Of a DNA stretch of 12,916 nucleotides, positions 1 through 6,505 are shown in pieces. The stretch comes from Caulobacteraceae bacterium (GTDB lineage Bacteria; Pseudomonadota; Alphaproteobacteria; Caulobacterales; Caulobacteraceae). The DNA lies in NCBI GenBank assembly GCA_947479185.1, contig CANJYY010000036.1, positions 1-12,916 of the forward strand, in the 5' to 3' direction. Position numbers and translations under genes: made by a program. Within the stretch, counting starts at the first letter, position 1, and each line of letters starts with the position of its first letter. The notes under the pieces were generated by a model that saw only the letters and a program-made list of their open reading frames with translations, did no database searches and was not told where the DNA came from.

Positions 1-353
1 CCGCCGAAGTCATGGCGCTTGGCGGCTCGATCGTGACGGTGGCTGTGGCGGGATCGATCGGCACCGTGACTACGGCCACGGCTATGATCGCGACGGTCGC
101 CACCTCCATCACCAACACCAGCGCGGCGCTCGCGCGTCTTGGCACCAAGTCCAAGGCGTACGATAGCCACCGCACCTTTATCGGGAAGCTGCAGGACAGC
201 CTCGATACCGGCGTGGGCAACCTGGTCGACGCGGATCTCGCGAAGGAAAGCGCCAAGCTCCAGGCGCTGCAGACGAAGCAGCAACTCGGAATCCAGGCGC
301 TCTCGATCGCGAACTCGTCGTCCCAGTCGCTGCTGTCTCTGTTCCGAGGTTAG
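1..353 (+). CDS. Flagellin, 3' part only (C-terminal 116 residues)
   Basis: This is the C-terminal end of a flagellin filament subunit whose start lies before the window. The frame is open from base 3 to TAG at 351-353. The visible part covers the variable segment (ALGGS...[11 protein letters not shown]) and the conserved C-terminal D1/D0 helix ([20 protein letters not shown], then [11 protein letters not shown] and ending SLLSLFRG), which packs in the filament core. It is a close paralogue of the next gene: 36 consecutive residues are identical (from [10 protein letters not shown] to SIANSS), yet I count 15 silent codon differences across them, so the copies are old and held by purifying selection. 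An ATG at 12 is internal, not a start. The gene is followed by a strong hairpin terminator. Confidence 0.93.
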   Translation, partial: AEVMALGGSIVTVAVAGSIGTVTTATAMIATVATSITNTSAALARLGTKSKAYDSHRTFIGKLQDSLDTGVGNLVDADLAKESAKLQALQTKQQLGIQALSIANSSSQSLLSLFRG

Positions 354-361
354 GCCGCGAA

Positions 362-397
362 GCCGGGCGGGGACCCACCCCCGCCCGGCAGCCTTTT
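362..397 (+). terminator. Rho-independent terminator of flagellin 1
   Basis: An 11-bp perfect stem (362-372 with 379-389, GCCGGGCGGGG arm) closes a 6-base loop, and TTTT follows at 394-397. It begins 8 bases after the flagellin stop codon and should separate that gene from the next flagellin promoter. Its distal arm is also part of an ftr-like inverted repeat (384-403). Confidence 0.8.
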
Positions 398-403
398 GCC
401 GGG
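384..403 (+). promoter_or_regulatory. Possible ftr (FlbD) element, overlapping the terminator
   Basis: CCCGGCAGCCTTTTGCCGGG is a 7-bp perfect inverted repeat (CCCGGCA/TGCCGGG) around 6 bases. It has the same CCCGGCAG...TTGC outline as the two elements downstream. The overlap with the terminator arm means the symmetry could be partly accidental, so this is the weakest of the three. Confidence 0.4.
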
Positions 404-406
404 TCA

Positions 407-422
407 CCCGGCAGAAGTTGCT
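407..422 (+). promoter_or_regulatory. ftr-like FlbD enhancer element 1
   Basis: CCCGGCAGAAGTTGCT matches the ftr pattern known from Caulobacter flagellin and hook promoters (CGGC, A-rich centre, GC). FlbD, a sigma-54 activator, binds such sites about 100 bases upstream of the start of transcription. It lies about 30 bases upstream of a near-identical copy, roughly three helical turns, so both would face the same side of the DNA. Confidence 0.65.
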
Positions 423-436
423 CACCATGTCCGCAG

Positions 437-455
437 CCCGGCAGAAATTGCCCGG
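437..455 (+). promoter_or_regulatory. ftr-like FlbD enhancer element 2
   Basis: CCCGGCAGAAATTGCCCGG is the best ftr match in the window and is nearly symmetric. Its centre is about 107 bases upstream of the predicted start of transcription of the sigma-54 promoter at 528-543, the usual distance in Caulobacter. A CcrM methylation site (GAATC, 458-462) lies 3 bases downstream. Confidence 0.75.
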
Positions 456-527
456 CCGAATCGTCCCTAACAGACCTATAACCCAATAAAAACAATAAGA
501 TAGATCGAGCCCTCCGGGCGGCCAAAC

Positions 528-543
528 TGGCCCGGCGATTGCT
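528..543 (+). promoter_or_regulatory. Sigma-54 (RpoN) promoter of flagellin 2
   Basis: TGGCCCGGCGATTGCT matches the sigma-54 consensus TGGCACG-N4-TTGCW with one mismatch. The GG (529-530) and GC (541-542) dinucleotides have the required 12-base spacing. Transcription should start near 553, giving a leader of about 60 bases before the ATG at 614. Together with the upstream ftr elements this is the late (class IV) flagellin promoter layout of Caulobacter. Confidence 0.85.
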
Positions 544-555
544 TCCTATCCAAGC

Positions 556-586
556 GGACAAAATGTCCCCGGCCGTCAAAAAGACG
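556..586 (+). promoter_or_regulatory. Two small hairpins in the flagellin 2 leader (possible FlbT target)
   Basis: Just inside the predicted transcript are two hairpins with all-A loops: GGACA-AAA-TGTCC (556-568) and CGTC-AAAAA-GACG (574-586). The ribosome site AAAGGGA follows them. In C. crescentus FlbT binds the 5' leader of fljK mRNA and controls its stability; whether these hairpins are the equivalent site is inference. Confidence 0.45.
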
Positions 587-613
587 TCGGACACCTGGAA
601 AGGGAATATCGTC

Positions 614-1444
614 ATGGCGCTGAACAGCGTTAACACGAACACGGGCGCGCTCGTCGCTCTGCAGAACCTCAACTCGACCAACGCCCAACTGGATACGGTT
701 CAATCCCGGATCAACACCGGCAAGAAGGTCGCCTCCGCGAAAGACAACGGCGCCGTCTGGGCCATCGCCCAGAGCCAGCGCAGCACGTCCAACGCCCTGA
801 ACGCCGTCAAGGACTCGCTCCAGCGCGGTCAATCCACCATCGACGTCGCCATCGCCGCCGGTGAATCGGTTTCCGATCTGCTCGGTCAGATGAAGGAAAA
901 GGCTCTGGCGGCTTCTGACGCCACGCTGGACACCGCCAGCCGCACCGCCCTGAACGAAGACTTCAAGGCGCTGCGCGACCAGATCACCAAGTCGGTGACG
1001 AACGCCGACTTCAACGGCTCCAACATGATCAAGGCTTCGGGCACGACCATCGCCGCCCTGGCCAACGCGGACGGTTCGTCCAAGATCACTGTTGCGACCC
1101 AGTCGCTGGCGCTCGGCGGCTCGAACGTGACGGTCGCTGCGACCGGCACGATCGGCACCGTGACCACGGCTACCGCCATGATCGCGACCGTGACGACCTC
1201 GATCACCAACGTCGGCGCGGCTCTGGCCAAGCTCGGCACGGGCTCCAAGGCTCTTGAATCGCACCTGACCTTCGTCAGCAAGCTTCAGGACGCGCTGGAC
1301 GCCGGTGTCGGCAACCTGGTCGACGCCGATCTGGCGAAGGAAAGCGCGAAACTGCAGGCCCTGCAGACCAAGCAACAGCTCGGTATCCAGGCCCTGTCGA
1401 TCGCCAACTCCTCGTCGTCGTCGCTGCTCGGACTGTTCCGCTAA
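614..1444 (+). CDS. Flagellin, FljK/FljL type
   Basis: This 276-residue filament subunit is exported by the flagellar type III system. The N-terminal D0/D1 helix ([20 protein letters not shown], then [20 protein letters not shown]) and the C-terminal helix ([20 protein letters not shown], ending SLLGLFR) are typical of the short alphaproteobacterial flagellins. The poorly conserved centre (about residues 140-210) is rich in Ala, Thr and Ser. The ATG at 614 is chosen because it gives the canonical MALN N-terminus and follows AAAGGGA at about 8 bases; the frame is open back to 539 but those residues do not belong to the family. It is probably expressed alone from the sigma-54/FlbD promoter upstream, with a strong hairpin after the stop. 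I cannot say from sequence alone whether it is the orthologue of fljK or fljL. Confidence 0.96.
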   Translation: MALNSVNTNTGALVALQNLNSTNAQLDTVQSRINTGKKVASAKDNGAVWAIAQSQRSTSNALNAVKDSLQRGQSTIDVAIAAGESVSDLLGQMKEKALAASDATLDTASRTALNEDFKALRDQITKSVTNADFNGSNMIKASGTTIAALANADGSSKITVATQSLALGGSNVTVAATGTIGTVTTATAMIATVTTSITNVGAALAKLGTGSKALESHLTFVSKLQDALDAGVGNLVDADLAKESAKLQALQTKQQLGIQALSIANSSSSSLLGLFR

Positions 1445-1453
1445 AGCAAGCAT

Positions 1454-1480
1454 GGAGGCGGGCGTCTGACGCCCGCCTCC
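1454..1480 (+). terminator. Hairpin terminator after flagellin 2
   Basis: A 12-bp perfect stem (GGAGGCGGGCGT, 1454-1465, with 1469-1480) closes a 3-base loop, starting 9 bases after the TAA. Only GGTT follows rather than a long T run, but the stem strength and position argue for a terminator or an mRNA 3'-end stabiliser. Confidence 0.7.
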
Positions 1481-1563
1481 GGTTGCGGCGGCGATGGCCT
1501 GAGGGTCATCGCCGACCGCTAACATGGGGGGTCGCCGACCGGAAAGGGTCGGCGCCAGGAGAC

Positions 1564-1845
1564 ATGAAAGCCACCATCGCACCCGCATTGTCGATCCAGG
1601 ATCCCGGTGTCTATCCGACGCCGCCGGTCCCTGCTGTCGACGCCAGGCCTGCAAGCGAGGCTCCGCGCCAGAATGCGGACCTCCGTCTGGTCATCGAAGA
1701 GGACCCTGTGTCCGGGACCTTCGTCTACAAGACGCTCGACCGGCGCACCGGCGAGATCGTCAAGCAGTTCCCGCGCGAAGACATGGTCCGCCTTAAGGAC
1801 ACCGCCGGCTACGCGCCCGGCGCCGTGATCGACGCGCACAGCTAG
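1564..1845 (+). CDS. flaG: FlaG family flagellar protein
   Basis: This is a 93-residue FlaG family protein. Its C-terminal half (about residues 43-80) carries the family core: LRLVIEEDPVSGTFVYKTLD followed by RRTGEIVKQFPREDMVRL, matching the usual pattern in which a DxxTGEVIRQIP segment ends the domain. Residues 1-42 are Pro/Ala-rich and probably unstructured. FlaG members lie beside flagellin genes in many bacteria and affect filament length or assembly. The ATG at 1564 follows AGGAG (1557-1561) with a short 2-base gap; an in-frame TTG at 1483 would add 27 residues that do not look like the family. It sits between two flagellin genes on the same strand, so a role in the filament follows from context. 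No promoter of its own was recognised. Confidence 0.88.
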   Translation: MKATIAPALSIQDPGVYPTPPVPAVDARPASEAPRQNADLRLVIEEDPVSGTFVYKTLDRRTGEIVKQFPREDMVRLKDTAGYAPGAVIDAHS

Positions 1846-1894
1846 CGGATCTCCGCGCCGGCCCGCTCGGGTCGTTCCATGCTATTTTCACCGA

Positions 1895-1909
1895 CGTCGC
1901 CCCGCGACG
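1895..1909 (+). terminator. Small hairpin after flaG
   Basis: CGTCGC-CCC-GCGACG is a 6-bp stem with a 3-base loop lying 50 bases after the flaG stop. It has no clean T run (GGCGGTCTTC follows), so it is at best a weak terminator. Confidence 0.3.
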
Positions 1910-1932
1910 GCGGTCTTCATGGTTTACGGCCG

Positions 1933-1940
1933 TTAACCAT
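1933..1940 (+). promoter_or_regulatory. CtrA half-site upstream of flagellin 3
   Basis: TTAACCAT is the half-site motif associated with the cell-cycle regulator CtrA in Alphaproteobacteria. It lies 85 bases upstream of the flagellin 3 start, at the right edge of an imperfect 18-base palindrome (GGTTTACGGCCGTTAACC, 1921-1938, 16 of 18 positions symmetric). No second TTAA half is seen 7 bases away. No sigma-54 pattern was found here, so this flagellin appears to be controlled differently from the previous one. Confidence 0.45.
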
Positions 1941-1987
1941 AAGCCAACTTTCTCCAGCGAAACCTCGTTAGGGGCGTCTCGGTGAGT

Positions 1988-2006
1988 CGCTTCCCGTCCA
2001 GAAGCG
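1988..2006 (+). other. Leader hairpin before flagellin 3
   Basis: CGCTTC (1988-1993) pairs with GAAGCG (2001-2006) around a 7-base loop, just upstream of the strong ribosome site GAGGAG (2013-2018). It could be a leader structure affecting mRNA stability or translation; a 6-bp stem may also be chance. Confidence 0.3.
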
Positions 2007-2024
2007 TCGTGCGAGGAGAAGCTC

Positions 2025-2858
2025 ATGTCGATCAGCGTTCACACCAACCAGTCTGCACTGGTCGCCCTTCAGAACCTCAACAAAACCAATGATCAGCTGT
2101 CTGGCGCCCAGACGCGCATCAGCACGGGGCTCAAGGTTCAGGGCCCCAAGGACAACGCCTCGGTCTGGGGCATCGCCCAGGCGCAGCGCGCCGATGTCGG
2201 CGCCCTGGGTGCAGTCAAGATGAGCCTCGACCGGGCCCAGTCGATTTCGGACGTGGCGATCGCGGCCGGCGAGACCATCTCCGACCTGCTGCTCTCCATG
2301 AAGGAGAAGGTCACGGCCGCGATGGACCCGTCGCTGGACACCGTGTCGCGCACTGCCCTCGACGCAGACTACAAGTCGCTTCTGCGCCAGATCACCCAGG
2401 TCGCCGGCGACGCCGAGTTTGACGGCGCCAACATGCTCGACGGTTCGCTGGGAGCGGGCATCCGCTTCCTGGCCAATGCCGACGCCAACTCTTTCATCAC
2501 GCTGTCTGCCAAGAACATGTCGCTGGGCGGCGCGATCATCACCATGGGCGCGGCGACCTCGATCACCACGGTCACATTGGCCTCGACGATCCAGGGGCTG
2601 CTGACCAGCTCGATCGCCAACATCAACCAGGCCCTGGGTGACATGGGCGCCCAGTCCAAGCAGGTCTCCGCGCACAACAGCTTCGTCTCGAAGCTGACCG
2701 ACGTGCTGAACACCGGCATCGGCAATCTCGTGGACGCCGACCTGGCCAAGGAAAGCGCCAAGCTGCAGGCCCTGCAGGTGCAGCAGCAGCTCGGCGCCCA
2801 GGCGCTGTCGATCGCCAACGCCGCGCCGCAAATCGTTCTGTCGCTGTTCAAGGGTTAA
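2025..2858 (+). CDS. Flagellin, divergent paralogue
   Basis: This is a 277-residue filament subunit. Both conserved ends are present: N-terminal [20 protein letters not shown] with TRISTGLKVQGPKDNASVWG, and C-terminal [20 protein letters not shown] ending VLSLFKG. It differs clearly from the two upstream flagellins, which share [19 protein letters not shown] where this one reads LQVQQQLGAQALSIANAAP. The ATG at 2025 follows GAGGAG at 6 bases. Position and divergence suggest the role of the minor flagellin FljJ of Caulobacter, which is incorporated near the hook, but that assignment is inference. It has its own upstream region with a CtrA half-site and no visible sigma-54 promoter, so it may be expressed at a different time or level from flagellin 2. 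Confidence 0.95.
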   Translation: MSISVHTNQSALVALQNLNKTNDQLSGAQTRISTGLKVQGPKDNASVWGIAQAQRADVGALGAVKMSLDRAQSISDVAIAAGETISDLLLSMKEKVTAAMDPSLDTVSRTALDADYKSLLRQITQVAGDAEFDGANMLDGSLGAGIRFLANADANSFITLSAKNMSLGGAIITMGAATSITTVTLASTIQGLLTSSIANINQALGDMGAQSKQVSAHNSFVSKLTDVLNTGIGNLVDADLAKESAKLQALQVQQQLGAQALSIANAAPQIVLSLFKG

Positions 2859-2874
2859 TGGGGTTCGCTTTCGG

Positions 2875-2895
2875 CGCCGCCCCAGGCGGGCGGCG
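2875..2895 (+). terminator. GC-rich hairpin between flagellin 3 and the acetyltransferase
   Basis: CGCCGCCC (2875-2882) pairs perfectly with GGGCGGCG (2888-2895) around a 5-base loop. It starts 16 bases after the flagellin stop. There is no T run, and the next ATG is 25 bases on, so it may attenuate rather than end transcription. Confidence 0.4.
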
Positions 2896-2919
2896 GGCGG
2901 AAGGCGGCGGGGCCTTGGC

Positions 2920-3474
2920 ATGATTGAACTGCGCGACCTGCTCCCGGAAGACGAGGAGCGCCTGTTTCTCTGGCGGGGCGAGCCCGATGTGGCACGCTGG
3001 ATGTCCGACGCCGACGTCTCCGGCCGTGACGCCCACCGCGCCTGGTTTGACCAGCTGCGCGCTGATCCCGACCTGAAGGGCTGGATGATCCAGCGCGCCG
3101 GCCGGCCGGCCGGGTTGCTGACCCTGACCGGCCTGACCGGGCACCACCGCCGGGCGGCCTGGAACTGGTTCATCGGTGACCGTGACGCCCGGGGGCGGGG
3201 CGTCGGCCGCGCGGCCCAGGTGCTGGGGCTCGACCAGGCCTTCGGCGGGCTCGGGCTTCACAAGGTCTGGGCCGAGGTCATGGCCGACAACGACGCGGCG
3301 ATGAAGGTCCAGACCGGCGCCGGCTTCCGCCGCGAGGGCTATCTGCGGGGTCACGTCCTCAAGGACGGCGCGCCGCGCGATGTCGTCCTGCTCGGAATTC
3401 TGTCGGACGAATGGACGGCCCTGGCCCCGGCGGCCCGCCGGAACCTGGCCGAGGCGGGCCTGATCGCGGCCTGA
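2920..3474 (+). CDS. GNAT N-acetyltransferase, PseH/FlmH-like
   Basis: This 184-residue protein has the GNAT fold. The acetyl-CoA pyrophosphate loop is seen as RGRGVGRA (residues 91-98), and late GNAT strands as HKVWAEVMADNDAAM (about 114-128) and GFRREGYLRGH (about 135-145). The N-terminal pattern (LRDLLPEDEERLFLWRGEP, then DVARWM) resembles the branch that includes RimJ/RimL and PseH. PseH acetylates a UDP-amino-sugar intermediate in pseudaminic acid synthesis, and FlmH is the corresponding flagellin-modification protein proposed in Caulobacter. Position between a flagellin and a FlaEY-like gene supports that role, but no other sugar-pathway gene is in view, so substrate is inferred. The ribosome site is weak. 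Alternative: a RimJ/L-type protein acetyltransferase. Confidence 0.8.
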   Translation: MIELRDLLPEDEERLFLWRGEPDVARWMSDADVSGRDAHRAWFDQLRADPDLKGWMIQRAGRPAGLLTLTGLTGHHRRAAWNWFIGDRDARGRGVGRAAQVLGLDQAFGGLGLHKVWAEVMADNDAAMKVQTGAGFRREGYLRGHVLKDGAPRDVVLLGILSDEWTALAPAARRNLAEAGLIAA

Positions 3475-3545
3475 CGAGCGGCCCTTAACCCCCTGTCAGC
3501 CCTTGTCGGGCAAGGTGTGGCCGCGGGACTCCCGCCAGGAACATC

Positions 3546-6446
3546 ATGGTCGTCAGCTTCGATACCAGCAGCCTCCTGAACTACTATCAGGCAAGGCAGG
3601 GCCAGGCCTCCTCGACGGGGGTCGGCGCGACCACGTCCAGTGGTGGCGCGAAGCCGAAGTATGCCCCGACGCCGCCCTGGTCGACGACCTCGGGCGCGCA
3701 GCGCTCCAATGACCTCGTCAAGACGGCCATGGCCGGCCAGCGCTTCATCAATGAAGGCGCCGCCAAGCTCGATCTCGAAGGCGCCAGCAGCGACTACAAG
3801 AAGCTGTTCGCCCTCTACCAGGGTCTCAACGCCCTCAACGGCCTGGCGGAAAAACTTCAGACGAAGGGCATGTCGGCGGGCGAGAAGACCCGCATCGCGG
3901 ACATCTTCGCCCGCGGCATGAGCGAGGTGTCGGCCTACACCGACAACGCCAAGCTCGCGCAGATGCGCATCACGCGCGGCGAGACGATGATCACCGACAA
4001 GACGGCGGTCGGCGTTCCCCGTCCCAAGTACGAATACACCACGGGCAAGGTCTTCTCGGGCGCCCAGGCCGACCCGGTGCCGGCGTTCGCGGGCAACGTG
4101 GCCTTTACCATCGCCGTCAAGCGCGGCGGGGCGACCCACACGATCAACGTCGACCTCGCGGACATGGGCGCGACGCCCCGGACGATGGGCGCCGTCACCT
4201 CGTTCATCAACAGCAAGCTCGAGGCAGAGCACCTGCAGACGCGCTTCAGCGTCGTGCGCACGCCCGGCGATCCGCGCAAGATCACCACCGGCGGGACGAC
4301 CGTCACCCTGCCGGCGCTGGCCGACAATTTCGCCTTCAAGATCTCCGGCGATTCCACGGAAGCCACGACGTTTTCGGCCGCGACGACCAAGCCGGCCGTC
4401 TATGTCACGACCTATGCCGGCAATCCGGACCCGGACAAGAACGTCAAGACCGAAGACGGCAAGTTCGAAAGCAGCATGGTCAAGCTCGACGGCTCGGCCG
4501 TCGGCGTGGAAGGCGCGCGGGTGTTCTCCAACACGATGGAAGGCACGATCAAGACGGTCCGGGCGTCGAAGGTCGGGGCCGACGGCTCGCTGTATGTGCT
4601 GGCCGATGTGGCCACCTCTGTCGACGGCCAGACGATCAAGGGCGCGGGCGACGTCGCCCTGCTCAAGTACGACAGCACCGGCCAGCTGACCTATGCCCGC
4701 ACGCTCGGCGCGGCCGACAGCGCCCAGGGCCTGGCGATGACGGTGGCCGACGACGGCCGCGTGGCGATCGCCGGCAAGGTCACGGGCGACCTGTCCGGCG
4801 CGGCCAACGGTCCGATCAACTCCGCCGCCAGCACCGGCCTGACCGACAGCTTCGTCACGGTCTACGACGCCAAGGGGGATGAGTCCTGGACCGCGCGTCG
4901 CGGCGCGCTGAAGGACGACGAGGCGACGGCGGTGGCCTTCGGCGAGGGCGGCATCGTCTATGTCGGCGGCCGCACCAAGTCGACGATCCCGGGCGGCGGC
5001 GTCAGCCAGGGCGACTGGGACGGCTACCTGACCGCCTTCGCGCCCGACGCCAAGGGCGTGCCCAAGGCCCTGTTCACCAACCAGTTCGGCACGGCCGGCG
5101 CCGACACCGTCAGCGGCATCGTGGTCAGCGGCTCGACCGTAACCCTCGCCGGGGTTGAAAGCGGACGCGGCACGCTGCGCAGCTTCGATGTCACGCCGAC
5201 GACGACGACGACCGAAAAGATCGTCAGCAGCGGCGTCGTCACCGTCAACGTCACCAACACGACCAACGGCTCGTCGACGACGACCACCAATGTCTACGGC
5301 GCGCCGGACGGGTCGGGGACCAGCTCGACGACGACGACGGTCAACACCTCGGCGGCCAGCTTCACCACCGGCGCCACCCGCGATCTCGGCGACATGCAGG
5401 GCGGCCAGATCGCCGGCCTCAGCCTCGACGGCGGCGACCTGTGGATCGCCGGGACGACGCGCAACGCCGCCCTGTCGGTGTCAGGCAACACCCACGCCTA
5501 TACGGGCGGCATGGATGCTTTCGCGGCGCGGATTTCGACTGATCTTTCAAGCACATCCCAGGACAGGCTCAGCTATTTCGGCGGGGCGGGCGATGACACG
5601 GTCACCGCCATGACCGTGGCCGACGGCAAGGTCTGGGTGGCCGGCGGCGCGTCGACGGACCAGCCCGGCGCGGCGGCGATCTCGACGAAGGACGGCTATC
5701 TCGCCGCCCTCGACGTCACGACCGGAACCGCGTCGGTGCAGCGCCTGACCGGCAAGGACGGCATGGCCACGGCCACCTCGATCGCCGTCGACACCACCGG
5801 CGCCAGCGCGCTGGACAAGCTGGGGCTGCCCAAGGGGACGCTACTCTACGCCGACTCGGTCAAGGTCGCCTCGGCCACGGCCGCGCGGGCCGGGGATACC
5901 TTCCAGATCCGCACCGGCGAGGCCGGCCGCCTGGCCACCGTGACCTTCGAGGCGAGCGATACGCTCGACACCCTGGCCGCCAAGGTTCGCCGCGCGGCGG
6001 GCTCCAAGGCCAAGGTCGAGGTGGTCAGCGACGGCGACTTCCGGCGACTGAAGATCACCCCGGCGACCAAGGCTTCTTCGGTCGAGATCCTGCCGGGCAA
6101 GGGCGGAACCGACGCGCTCGGCGCGATCGGCCTCACGCCTGGCGTGGTGCGCAACACCATCATCGATTCCGCGGGCAAGAGCGTTTCCGCCGACGGCGGC
6201 GGCCCGGTGTTCGGCCTGTCCCTGCCGGCGGCGCTGGACGTCGACACCGATCTCGCGGTCAAGCACGCCCTGACCGTGCTCGGCCAGTCGATGTCCAAGA
6301 TCCGCGACGCCTACCGCCAGCTCGAGACCGCGGCCAAGCCCGCCTCGACGATCAAGCCCGGCGCCAGCGGTCCGGTGCCGGCCTATCTGACCAACCAGAT
6401 CTCCAACTACACGGCCGCGCTGAACCGTCTGACCGGCGGCGGATAA
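3546..6446 (+). CDS. flaEY: FlaEY-like flagellar regulatory protein with a beta-propeller core
   Basis: This protein has 966 residues; its ATG follows AGGAA at 4 bases. No signal peptide or membrane segment is visible. The N-terminal part (about 1-150, starting MVVSFDTSSLLNYYQARQGQ) is largely helical. Residues about 180-235 (TMGAVTSFINSKLE) resemble the 'hook IN' motif of flagellar hook-associated proteins. About 330-740 carry six or seven SBBP-like blades, each with G-x-D/A-x-x... then D/GG-x-hydrophobic-x-hydrophobic-AG, e.g. FGGAGDDTVTAMTVADGKVW, beginning near 332, 381, 445, 507, 605 and 674. A Thr-rich linker (550-605) interrupts them. About 775-860 (AGDTFQIRTGEAG, SDTLDTLAAKVRRAAGSKAK, DALGAIGL) is a second hook IN-like segment, and 900-966 are helical. 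Caulobacter has a large regulator called FlaEY at its flagellin locus, reported to modulate flagellin and chemotaxis gene expression. I assign it on location, size and composition; the mechanism is unknown. Confidence 0.65.
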   Translation: MVVSFDTSSLLNYYQARQGQASSTGVGATTSSGGAKPKYAPTPPWSTTSGAQRSNDLVKTAMAGQRFINEGAAKLDLEGASSDYKKLFALYQGLNALNGLAEKLQTKGMSAGEKTRIADIFARGMSEVSAYTDNAKLAQMRITRGETMITDKTAVGVPRPKYEYTTGKVFSGAQADPVPAFAGNVAFTIAVKRGGATHTINVDLADMGATPRTMGAVTSFINSKLEAEHLQTRFSVVRTPGDPRKITTGGTTVTLPALADNFAFKISGDSTEATTFSAATTKPAVYVTTYAGNPDPDKNVKTEDGKFESSMVKLDGSAVGVEGARVFSNTMEGTIKTVRASKVGADGSLYVLADVATSVDGQTIKGAGDVALLKYDSTGQLTYARTLGAADSAQGLAMTVADDGRVAIAGKVTGDLSGAANGPINSAASTGLTDSFVTVYDAKGDESWTARRGALKDDEATAVAFGEGGIVYVGGRTKSTIPGGGVSQGDWDGYLTAFAPDAKGVPKALFTNQFGTAGADTVSGIVVSGSTVTLAGVESGRGTLRSFDVTPTTTTTEKIVSSGVVTVNVTNTTNGSSTTTTNVYGAPDGSGTSSTTTTVNTSAASFTTGATRDLGDMQGGQIAGLSLDGGDLWIAGTTRNAALSVSGNTHAYTGGMDAFAARISTDLSSTSQDRLSYFGGAGDDTVTAMTVADGKVWVAGGASTDQPGAAAISTKDGYLAALDVTTGTASVQRLTGKDGMATATSIAVDTTGASALDKLGLPKGTLLYADSVKVASATAARAGDTFQIRTGEAGRLATVTFEASDTLDTLAAKVRRAAGSKAKVEVVSDGDFRRLKITPATKASSVEILPGKGGTDALGAIGLTPGVVRNTIIDSAGKSVSADGGGPVFGLSLPAALDVDTDLAVKHALTVLGQSMSKIRDAYRQLETAAKPASTIKPGASGPVPAYLTNQISNYTAALNRLTGGG
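5194..5339 (+). repeat. ACG-rich trinucleotide repeats encoding a Thr-rich linker
   Basis: Three short runs of in-frame ACG/ACC codons (5198-5212, about 5274-5288, 5325-5339) encode TTTTT, STTTTT and SSTTTT stretches within FlaEY-like residues 550-605. Length changes would be in frame, so they would alter linker length rather than switch the gene off. Confidence 0.7.
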
Positions 6447-6505
6447 TCCCTTCGGTCTTCACACGGACTTGAAAGCGACACGGCCGCAAGATAGCGATTG
6501 CAGCC

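Noticed and set aside
407..455. The CCCGGCAGAA-TTGC elements read as sigma-54 promoters
   Set aside because: The GG and GC pairs are 10 bases apart instead of 12, so RpoN would not fit; they match ftr enhancers instead.
476..1654. Long - strand open frame (392 codons) across flagellin 2
   Set aside because: It is antisense to a clear flagellin, has Arg/Gly/Val-rich composition typical of GC-rich shadows, and matches no family.
1968..3173. Long - strand open frame (401 codons) across flagellin 3 and the acetyltransferase
   Set aside because: It spans two well-supported + strand genes and shows shadow composition (VGDRQRLGAELLLHLQGL mirrors conserved flagellin codons).
3501..3515. CCTTG-TCGGG-CAAGG hairpin before flaEY
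   Set aside because: A 5-bp stem in GC-rich DNA without a T run or other signal is expected by chance.
6469..6496. TTGAAA and a weak ATAGCG as a sigma-70 promoter for the membrane-anchored gene
   Set aside because: The -10 is poor, and transcription would start only a few bases before the ATG.
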